The notes below the pieces were generated by a model. It was not told where the DNA came from. It searched no databases and saw only the letters and a list, made by a program, of their open reading frames with translations. 5,653 nucleotides of DNA from Wenzhouxiangella sp. (GTDB taxonomy: Bacteria; Pseudomonadota; Gammaproteobacteria; Xanthomonadales; Wenzhouxiangellaceae), in NCBI GenBank assembly GCA_007121485.1, contig SKKM01000221.1:1-5653 (forward strand), written 5' to 3'. Positions within the stretch are counted from its first letter, which is position 1. Every line of letters begins with the position of its first letter. The position numbers and the translations under genes were made by a program. Below, piece after piece: positions 1 through 5,434 of this stretch.

Positions 1-515
1 AACGGGCCAAGCGCCTGGTCGAGCACAAGAAGGACGTCATCATCCTGCTCGACTCCATCACCCGCCTGGCGCGCGCCTACAACACCGTGGTGCCCTCCTC
101 CGGCAAGGTCCTGACCGGCGGCGTCGACGCCAACGCCCTGCAGCGACCCAAGCGCTTTTTCGGTGCCGCTCGCAACATCGAGCGCGGCGCCAGCCTGACC
201 ATCATCGCCACCGCCCTGGTCGATACGGGCTCGAAGATGGACGAGGTGATCTACGAGGAGTTCAAGGGCACCGGCAACATGGAAATCCACTTGAGCCGGC
301 GCATCGCCGAAAAGCGGGTTTATCCGGCCATCGACATCAACCGCTCCGGCACCCGCCGCGAAGAGCTGATGGTCGGCAACGACCAGCTGCAGAAGACCTG
401 GATCCTGCGCCGCATCCTGCAGCCCATGGACGAAGCCCAGGCGATCGAGTTCATGCTCGACAAGCTCAAGGTTACGAAGACAAACGAAGAATTCTTCAAT
501 TACATGAAAAGGTAG
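1..515 (+). CDS. rho: Transcription termination factor Rho, C-terminal part (5' end outside window)
   Basis: Rho is a hexameric RNA-dependent ATPase/translocase that ends transcription in the cytoplasm. The reading frame enters at base 3 and gives about 170 residues up to a TAG stop; the family is about 420 residues, so the RNA-binding N-terminal domain and Walker A lie outside. Seen here: the Walker B strand DVIILLDSITRLARAYN, the Q-loop region SGKVLTGGVDANAL (secondary RNA site), PKRFFGAARN, the R-loop region FKGTGNMEIHLSR, and EKRVYPAID followed by NRSGTR, which carries the arginine-finger Arg (R366 in E. coli by my alignment from memory). The end, KTNEEFFNYMKR, is the usual Rho C-terminus. 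Two GTG codons at 87-92 are internal Val codons and not a start, since homology continues upstream to the window edge. The stop codon overlaps the first bases of a heptamer repeat. Identification is near certain. Confidence 0.97.
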   Translation, partial: RAKRLVEHKKDVIILLDSITRLARAYNTVVPSSGKVLTGGVDANALQRPKRFFGAARNIERGASLTIIATALVDTGSKMDEVIYEEFKGTGNMEIHLSRRIAEKRVYPAIDINRSGTRREELMVGNDQLQKTWILRRILQPMDEAQAIEFMLDKLKVTKTNEEFFNYMKR

Positions 516-539
516 GGACCAGGGACCAGGGACCAGGGA
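514..539 (+). repeat. G-rich tandem heptamer array (AGGGACC x3.7), putative G-quadruplex, left arm of inverted pair
   Basis: Three perfect copies of AGGGACC (514-520, 521-527, 528-534) are followed by a partial AGGGA. The array begins with the last two bases of the rho TAG stop. Its GGG runs at 515-517, 522-524, 529-531 and 536-538 are separated by identical ACCA loops, which fits the classic G3-N1-7 x4 quadruplex pattern on the + strand, so the rho mRNA could form it too. The array is the reverse complement of the C-rich arm at 648-677. The repeats are seen directly; folding and any role in 3'-end formation are inference. Confidence 0.85.
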
Positions 540-647
540 TTGGACGAAAAGCACGGCAACCCGAGTTCCTCAATCCAGAGTTCTCCTCCACTTCGAGGTT
601 AAGATCAGTCAGGTCGCAGAACAGGATCGTGGCTACGACACGAATTA

Positions 648-677
648 CTGGTCCCTATTGCCTGGTCCCTGGTCCCT
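648..677 (-). repeat. C-rich inverted copy of the heptamer array, right arm
   Basis: CTGGTCCCT occurs at 648-656 and again at 662-670, followed by GGTCCCT to 677. The 16 bases 662-677 are the exact reverse complement of 514-529, and also of 521-536 in the next register. The first unit is set off from the others by the pentamer ATTGC (657-661), so this arm is slightly degenerate. It has three C-tracts against four G-tracts in the left arm. The arms enclose about 108 bases (540-647) in which I find no gene, only weak hairpins such as TCGTG/CACGA at 627-643. The layout resembles a small non-coding inverted-repeat element or a decayed miniature element, but no transposase or target-site duplication was found. 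Confidence 0.8.
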
Positions 678-686
678 AAAGAAGCT

Positions 687-716
687 CTTCATCACCACTT
701 CACGTCACTCCTTCAC
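687..716 (+). promoter_or_regulatory. Direct CTTCA(C/T) repeats in response-regulator leader, possible operator
   Basis: CTTCAT at 687-692, CTTCAC at 698-703 and CTTCAC at 711-716 lie 11 and 13 bases apart. A fourth CTTCAC (745-750) directly precedes the start codon. OmpR-family regulators commonly bind tandem hexamers about one helical turn (roughly 11 bp) apart, so autoregulation by the downstream response regulator is a reasonable inference. I could not assign a convincing -35/-10 pair. Confidence 0.35.
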
Positions 717-744
717 AATTGTCAACATCACAAAAGTGAAGGAG
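708..744 (+). promoter_or_regulatory. Inverted repeat that would occlude the response-regulator Shine-Dalgarno
   Basis: CTCCTTCAC (708-716) is the exact reverse complement of GTGAAGGAG (736-744), with a 19-base loop. The 3' arm contains the Shine-Dalgarno GGAG (741-744), placed six bases before the ATG at 751. In mRNA the stem would bury the ribosome binding site. A second, overlapping pairing is possible: GAAGCTC (681-687) with GAGCTTC (742-748), so two mutually exclusive structures compete for the same site. The complementarity is seen directly; translational control, or alternatively a protein-binding dyad, is inference. Confidence 0.45.
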
Positions 745-750
745 CTTCAC

Positions 751-1452
751 ATGGGCGACAGCGAAGGAAATGCAACGGTCCTGCTGGTTGAGGACCACAA
801 TGATCTGGCCGCCAGTATTGGCGACTACCTGGAAAGCAGCGGCTTTGCCATGGATTTTGCCGCCGATGGGGCCATTGCGCTCAATCTGCTGGACGAAAAC
901 CCTTACGACATCATCGTTCTAGACCTGATGCTGCCGAAAATCGACGGCATCCGGGTCTGCGAGCGCCTGCGCGAACGCGGCGACGGCACGCCGATCCTGA
1001 TGTTGACCGCCCGCGATCAGCTGGACGACAAGGTCGCCGGCTTCAACGCCGGCGCCGACGACTACCTGGTCAAGCCGTTCGAGATGGAGGAACTGGCGGT
1101 GCGCGTGCGCGCCCTGATCCGCCGCGCCCGCGGCGAGATGTCCGACGGCGCCATGCGCGTGGGCGACCTGGTGTTCGACCCCAAGACCATGCGCGTGGAG
1201 CGCGAGGGCGAGCGGGTCAACCTGTCGCCGACCTCGATCCGCATTCTCAAGGTGCTGATGCGCGAATCACCGCGCCTGGTCAGCCGCGAGCAGCTGGAAA
1301 ACGAGCTGTGGGGCGACATGCTGCCGGACTCCGATACCCTGCGCTCGCACATGTACAACCTGCGCAAGGGCATCGACCGGCCCTACAAGACCAAGCTGCT
1401 GCACACCGTACAGGGCATGGGCTTCAAGCTGGCAGCGCCCGAAGACGCCTGA
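751..1452 (+). CDS. OmpR/PhoB-family two-component response regulator (no adjacent kinase)
   Basis: This is a 233-residue cytoplasmic DNA-binding regulator, the normal size for the family. The receiver domain (about 9-125) shows the acidic pair E14/D15, the phosphoacceptor D58 in VLDLMLPKIDG, switch T86 in MLTARD, Y105 and K108 in DDYLVKPF. The winged-helix domain (about 135-229) has a likely recognition helix around SDTLRSHMYNLRKGID (194-209) and the wing HTVQGMGFKL (218-227). I chose the ATG at 751 because GTGAAGGAG lies just upstream with good spacing. The frame also extends to a TTG at 658, but that adds 31 residues encoded by the heptamer repeat and leader and lying ahead of the receiver fold. 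No sensor kinase follows, as the next gene is convergent, so its partner is elsewhere or it is an orphan. The family is clear; the regulon and specific name are not. Confidence 0.95.
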   Translation: MGDSEGNATVLLVEDHNDLAASIGDYLESSGFAMDFAADGAIALNLLDENPYDIIVLDLMLPKIDGIRVCERLRERGDGTPILMLTARDQLDDKVAGFNAGADDYLVKPFEMEELAVRVRALIRRARGEMSDGAMRVGDLVFDPKTMRVEREGERVNLSPTSIRILKVLMRESPRLVSREQLENELWGDMLPDSDTLRSHMYNLRKGIDRPYKTKLLHTVQGMGFKLAAPEDA

Positions 1453-1453
1453 T

Positions 1454-1497
1454 CCAGGGCTGTTTCAAGCACGGCCCTGGCCGCTTCAGGCCAGGGC
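1454..1497. terminator. Overlapping alternative hairpins between convergent genes, putative bidirectional terminator
   Basis: GCCCTGGCC (1474-1482) pairs perfectly with GGCCAGGGC (1489-1497) over a 6-base loop. The same 1474-1480 segment can instead pair with CCAGGGC (1454-1460) across a 13-base loop. The region sits between the stop of the + strand response regulator (1452) and the stop of idi on the - strand (1486-1488, in the loop of the stronger hairpin). Neither direction has a good T-tract, so it may act as an mRNA 3' stabiliser or help Rho-dependent ending instead of being a textbook intrinsic terminator. Confidence 0.5.
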
Positions 1498-2070
1498 TTC
1501 CCTCACCACGTCGCGATAGGGTCCGGTGAGCGCCTGCCATTCCAGGCGGAACCAGGGCGCGATGCGCTCGTCATCCACGGTCATCATCCGGTCCACTTCC
1601 TCAGGGCTGACGAATTTCCACGCCGCCACCTCGCTGGGATTCGGGCGCAGCTGGAAGCGCTCGGCCCGACCCACGTAGACCCAGCACAGCTCGTGTTCCG
1701 AGCCCTGGTTCTCGTAGTTCGCCTGGTAGCAGAACTTGTAGATGAAGTGCAGCGGCGAGCGCACGCCCAGCTCTTCGAGCATGCGTCGCTCCGTCGCCTC
1801 GGCCATGGTTTCCCCGGCGCGCGGATGCGAGCAACAACTGTTGGCCCAGTACAGGGGCCACAGCCGTTTGCCGGGGGAGCGCTGCTGGATCAGCAGGCGC
1901 CCCTGCTGGTCAAACAGAAAGACCGAAAACGCCCGGTGCAGCAGACCGTCGCCATCGTGGCATTCGCCCTTGCTGAGCACACCGATCTCGTTGTCCCCGG
2001 CATCGACGAGGATCAGTGCTTCGGAGTCCGAAGACACGACTCGCGCCGGTCCGGCGCGCTCAGGCACCAC
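1486..2070 (-). CDS. idi: Isopentenyl-diphosphate delta-isomerase, type 1 (Nudix fold)
   Basis: Idi interconverts isopentenyl and dimethylallyl diphosphate in the cytosol, using a divalent metal. Numbered from the GTG at 2070 (194 residues; E. coli Idi is 182), the visible active-site set is H38 and H45 (ECHDGDGLLHRAF), catalytic C80 and metal ligand H82 (NSCCSHP), the Nudix-like stretch ETMAEATERRMLEELG (87-102), E125/E127 in SEHELCWVY, and the conserved Trp in IAPWFRL. These match E. coli H25, H32, C67, H69, E114 and E116 by motif. The start is uncertain: TTG 2073, GTG 2070 and GTG 2067 are consecutive, preceded by GAGG inside the end of the upstream gene; a GTG at 2037 would give 183 residues. 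With the 2070 start it overlaps the upstream gene by 11 bases in another frame, suggesting translational coupling. It is the last gene of the mevalonate operon. Confidence 0.95.
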   Translation of the reverse strand: MVPERAGPARVVSSDSEALILVDAGDNEIGVLSKGECHDGDGLLHRAFSVFLFDQQGRLLIQQRSPGKRLWPLYWANSCCSHPRAGETMAEATERRMLEELGVRSPLHFIYKFCYQANYENQGSEHELCWVYVGRAERFQLRPNPSEVAAWKFVSPEEVDRMMTVDDERIAPWFRLEWQALTGPYRDVVREALA

Positions 2071-4318
2071 CAACTTGCACCTCGATGGCGTGATAGCCGG
2101 CTTCGCGAATGGCGCGCGCCACCTTGGGCGCGGAATCGGGGCACAGGGCGATGATCGAACCGCCGCCGCCACCGCCCGTGAGCTTGGCGCCCAGCGCGCC
2201 GTGGGCACGCGCGATCTGGACCAGCTCTTCCAGTTCCCAGCTCGACACCTGCATGGCATTGAGCAGGCCCTGGTTGATGTTCATTGTCTCGCCCAAGGTC
2301 TCGTAATCCTTTTTCTCCAAAGCTTCCAGGGCCACCCCGACCAGGCTGTCGATTTCGTTGAAGATGCGCTCATACAGCTCGGGGTTGCGCTGCCAGGCTT
2401 CGCGCACTCTGGCCACCGTACGCGCGGTCAGGCTTTCGACCCCGCTCATTCCTATGACCATGGGCAGCGGCTCGTCTACGACGATCGGCCGGCGCTCCTG
2501 TTTCTCGCCGGATCGGTACAGCATGAACTGGCCGTAGGTGGCCAGGGTATTGTCCAGGCCGGACGGAGTGCCGTGTGCCACCTTCTCGCACTCGAAAGCC
2601 AGCTCGTTGATCCGCTCGTCGCTCAGTCCGAGCTTGAAGTGGCCATCGAGGGCGCGCAGCACGGCCACGGCCAGGGCCGCCGATCCGCCCAGGCCCATGG
2701 CCCGCGGCAAGTTGGGGAAGACTTCGATCCGCATGCCGCGCCCGCTCAGGCCCAGCGCCTCGAGCACACGCGCCAGGGAACGGGTGAAGGACGGTGGCCG
2801 CTTGGCGTTGAAGTCCAGCCGCTGCTCGATGCTCCAGCGCGGAATGATCAGGTCGATGCCTTCCGAGGTGTCCTCGATCCGGGCCTGGATGGCCAGCGGG
2901 ATCGGAGCGGCGATGGCGCGACGCCCGTAAACGACGGAATGCTCGCCAAGCAGGATGATCTTGCCGTGGCCGGCACCGACCGCCTCGCCCTCGAGGACTC
3001 CGGTCTCGCTCACCACGGCCGCCGGCTGCGCCTGCTTGCGCACCGTTTCGATGATTTCCTCGGCCTTCCAGATCTTGATTTCGCCGGACGCGATCAGGCG
3101 GTCGACGACGGTGTCGAACAGCTCGGCCGGCGCCCCGGCGGCCGTGGCGACGCTGCGCGCATGCAGCGTCATGTGGCCCTGCTGGATGCCTTCCGTCACC
3201 AGCGCGCGCAGCGCCGAGAAGGTCTGCGCCAGGCCTACCGCACCCATGACCTCGGCCAGTTCACGGGCGCTGTCGACCTTGAGCATGCGCAGGTTCAGGG
3301 CCACGGTGGGGTTGGTCTGCAGCGGCCCGCCGACGATGCCGACCTTGATCGGGATTTCCAGCTCTCCGACCAGGTCGCCGTTTTCGGCCTTGTGCCACTG
3401 GGTCAGCGCGGTATAGCGTCCGCCGCGAGCGGCATAGGCATGAGCGCCGGCCTCGATGGCGCGCCAGTCGTTGCCGGTCGCGAGGGCCACGGAGTCGATG
3501 CCGTTCATGATGCCCTTGTTGTGGGTGGCGGCCCGATACGGATCGATGCGGGCAAAATCGTTGGCGACGATGATGCCGTCGCGGACCTGCTCGCCGTCGA
3601 AGCCCTTGCCGGTCAAAGAGGCCACGGGGATCCGCACGCGCGCCCGCACCAGGGCGCGGTCGGCCAGGTTAGAGAGAATGCGCAGAAAGACCCGGCCCTC
3701 GCTGATGGCCTCGACCAGGGAAGCCACGCCTTCGCACATGGTGTTGACCAGGTTCGCACCCATGGCGTCGCGGGTATCGACCAGCAGGTGCAGGATCACC
3801 ATGTCTCCGCCGGGACCGTCGGACGGATGAATGAACACTTCCAGGTCGCGCGCGCCGCCGCCGCGAGCCACCATCTTGGGATGCAGGCTGTTGGCCAGGT
3901 TCAGGATTTCGTGCTTGCGCTGCAGCAGCGCGGACTTGGCCCGCGCGGCATTGGGCACGTCGACGATCTGGACCTGGCCGATCAGCATCGGCTCGTCACT
4001 GTCGACCTCGAAGCCCCCACCATCGCGCGCCAGCTTGGCGGCCGACCCCAGCGCCGCCACGATGGACGGCTCCTCGACCACCAGCGGGACCACGTATTCC
4101 TTGCCGTTGATCAGGAAGTTCAGGCCCAGTCCGACGGGCAAGCCCATGACGCCGATGACGTTTTCGATCATCTTGTCGGCGAGCTGCACCGACAGCGTGT
4201 GCCGGCCGGACTGCAGGCTCTGGTAGTCCTCGGGTCCGATCAGGCCACGATCGCGAACGGTGCGCACCCGTTCGGGCACAGTCATCTTGTAGAACTGCGG
4301 AATTCGTGATTTATCCAT
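2060..4318 (-). CDS. mvaA-mvaK1: Fused class II HMG-CoA reductase - mevalonate kinase (bifunctional)
   Basis: One 752-residue frame joins two complete enzymes that act in sequence: HMG-CoA to mevalonate, then mevalonate to mevalonate 5-phosphate. Residues 1-430 are a full class II reductase (the Pseudomonas mevalonii enzyme is 428). Catalytic residues by motif are E83 (VVEEPSIVA), K268 (THNKGIMNG), D284 (ATGNDWRAIEAGAHAYA) and H382 (QGHMTLHAR); the cofactor motif DAMGAN is at 184-189. Residues about 446-752 are a GHMP kinase of mevalonate-kinase type: GHGKIILLGEHSVVYG (450-465, K453), PRAMGLGGSAA (538-548), HGTPSGLDN (582-590, likely catalytic D589) and KLTGGGGGGS (712-721). The linker is only about 15-20 residues (AQPAAVVSETG region), with no stop; two in-frame GTG codons (3016, 3013) lack a clear ribosome site. 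Only 35 bases separate it from mvaK2 and it overlaps idi. Each domain assignment is firm. The fusion is read straight from the frame. Confidence 0.95.
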   Translation of the reverse strand: MDKSRIPQFYKMTVPERVRTVRDRGLIGPEDYQSLQSGRHTLSVQLADKMIENVIGVMGLPVGLGLNFLINGKEYVVPLVVEEPSIVAALGSAAKLARDGGGFEVDSDEPMLIGQVQIVDVPNAARAKSALLQRKHEILNLANSLHPKMVARGGGARDLEVFIHPSDGPGGDMVILHLLVDTRDAMGANLVNTMCEGVASLVEAISEGRVFLRILSNLADRALVRARVRIPVASLTGKGFDGEQVRDGIIVANDFARIDPYRAATHNKGIMNGIDSVALATGNDWRAIEAGAHAYAARGGRYTALTQWHKAENGDLVGELEIPIKVGIVGGPLQTNPTVALNLRMLKVDSARELAEVMGAVGLAQTFSALRALVTEGIQQGHMTLHARSVATAAGAPAELFDTVVDRLIASGEIKIWKAEEIIETVRKQAQPAAVVSETGVLEGEAVGAGHGKIILLGEHSVVYGRRAIAAPIPLAIQARIEDTSEGIDLIIPRWSIEQRLDFNAKRPPSFTRSLARVLEALGLSGRGMRIEVFPNLPRAMGLGGSAALAVAVLRALDGHFKLGLSDERINELAFECEKVAHGTPSGLDNTLATYGQFMLYRSGEKQERRPIVVDEPLPMVIGMSGVESLTARTVARVREAWQRNPELYERIFNEIDSLVGVALEALEKKDYETLGETMNINQGLLNAMQVSSWELEELVQIARAHGALGAKLTGGGGGGSIIALCPDSAPKVARAIREAGYHAIEVQVGGA

Positions 4319-4353
4319 GCAGGGAGTCTCTCGTTCTCAAGGGCGGCTGGAGG

Positions 4354-5433
4354 CTACCCGCAATCATTTTCGGTCAGCGCCAGTTGCAATCCGGTGAGCG
4401 CCGGTCTCAGCGGGAGTTCGCGAAATCCGTGCGCCCGGATACGTGATCTGAGCCGCTCGAGCTGCGCGCCATCGGCCGCCGCGAACATGCCCAGGTCCCC
4501 ACCGCCGGCACCGCAGGGCTTGTAGGCCGCGCCCTGCTCGAGCGCGATGGCCGCCAGCCGCTGGTGCTGCGGATTCAATACCGGCGCGTCAATCCGGGCT
4601 CCAATTTTACCCATCAGCCCGCGATAGTTATTGATACAGGTCATGAAACGGCCCAGGGCGCCGCACTCGACGCTTTCCAGCGCCTCCCGGCAGCAGCCAT
4701 CCATGGCCTGCCAAAGGGAGTCAGCTGCCTGCGGATCGCCACTGCGCCAGCGCGCGTAAGAGGCCAGAAAGCGACCGGTGGATGCCGCCTCGCCGCTCCA
4801 CACGAACATCAGCGGCCAGTCTGGCGGCCAGGCCATGGATTCAAACTGCGGGCGCTCACCGATCAGGCGATAGGCCAGCAGGCCTCCCTCGAGCGCCGCG
4901 GCCAGGTCCAGGCCGCTGCCGCGCCCGCCCTGCATCTGTCGATGGCTGTGCAGCAGTTCGGCCAGCTCCGGCTTCGCTGCCGGAGCAGTCCCCTGCAGGT
5001 AACACTGCAGGGCCGCGCTCAGGGCCACGGTCACCGCCGCGCTGGAGCCGAGGCCGAGCTTGATCGGCCCGCCCTCGTCGTGCAGGTAAAGCTCGGAACT
5101 GTCAATCCGCACATGCAATCCGCCCGGCTCGGGCAGCGCATGTGCGCCCGCCTGCGCCAGTGACCGGGCCAGCAGGTTCCGGCTCAGGGCAAGCTCGTCG
5201 CCCGCGGCCCCGGCATCGGCCCAGCGCAGACTTCCGTCCGCTTCGACGTCGAAGTACAGCGGATTCGCGGCCAGTTGCGGCACCTCGAGCCGGCTGGCGT
5301 CTGCACTGCAGGCATCGATCGAGACCCGCACCCGCCGCTCCACGGCCATCACCAGGGCCGGCGCACCGTGCAGGACGGCATATTCGCCGATCAGCACCGC
5401 CTTGCCGGGTGCCGAGGCCTCGACCCGGCGCAT
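4354..5433 (-). CDS. mvaK2: Phosphomevalonate kinase (GHMP family)
   Basis: This enzyme phosphorylates mevalonate 5-phosphate to the 5-diphosphate with ATP, in the cytosol. Its 359 residues are typical for the bacterial enzyme. GHMP motif 1 is APGKAVLIGEYAVLHG (8-23, K11), with the GEYA form common in phosphomevalonate kinases. Motif 2 is KLGLGSSAAVTVAL (125-138). GRGSGLDLAAALEGG (170-184) carries the likely catalytic D176, and motif 3 is YKPCGAGGGDLGMF (304-317), whose GAGGGD ending separates it from mevalonate kinase and diphosphomevalonate decarboxylase. The ATG at 5433 lies one base after the mvaD stop, with GAGG about ten bases upstream inside mvaD, so the two are probably translationally coupled. 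The fused reductase-kinase gene follows after 35 bases. The alternative, another GHMP kinase, is unlikely given motif 3 and the operon. Confidence 0.92.
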   Translation of the reverse strand: MRRVEASAPGKAVLIGEYAVLHGAPALVMAVERRVRVSIDACSADASRLEVPQLAANPLYFDVEADGSLRWADAGAAGDELALSRNLLARSLAQAGAHALPEPGGLHVRIDSSELYLHDEGGPIKLGLGSSAAVTVALSAALQCYLQGTAPAAKPELAELLHSHRQMQGGRGSGLDLAAALEGGLLAYRLIGERPQFESMAWPPDWPLMFVWSGEAASTGRFLASYARWRSGDPQAADSLWQAMDGCCREALESVECGALGRFMTCINNYRGLMGKIGARIDAPVLNPQHQRLAAIALEQGAAYKPCGAGGGDLGMFAAADGAQLERLRSRIRAHGFRELPLRPALTGLQLALTENDCG

Positions 5434-5434
5434 C

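Noticed and set aside
514..677. CRISPR array or insertion sequence
   Set aside because: The repeats are 7-base tandems in inverted arms without unique spacers of even length, and there is no transposase frame or visible target duplication.
719..747. TTGTCA (719-724) as a -35 box for the response regulator
   Set aside because: No acceptable -10 lies 16-18 bases downstream, and the transcript would begin at or past the ATG.
658..750. Upstream extension of the response regulator to a TTG start
   Set aside because: The extra 31 residues are encoded by the heptamer repeat and leader, precede the receiver fold and match no family feature. The ATG at 751 has a good Shine-Dalgarno.
2071..2259. N-terminal extension of idi to 2259
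   Set aside because: These residues are an Arg/Pro/Ala-rich shadow of the mevalonate kinase C-terminus in another frame. The isomerase fold begins after about 2040.
1742..4309. 855-codon open frame on the + strand opposite the reductase-kinase and idi genes
   Set aside because: Its codons are in exact register with the - strand codons of the real fused gene, so stops could arise only from the sense codons TTA, CTA or TCA, which are rare in this GC-rich genome. The translation has no recognisable domain, while the opposite strand encodes two intact enzymes.
4319..4353. Possible internal promoter or terminator between mvaK2 and the fused gene
   Set aside because: Only 35 bases, with no hairpin, T-tract or recognisable promoter boxes; it looks like a simple operon spacer with a weak purine-rich stretch.
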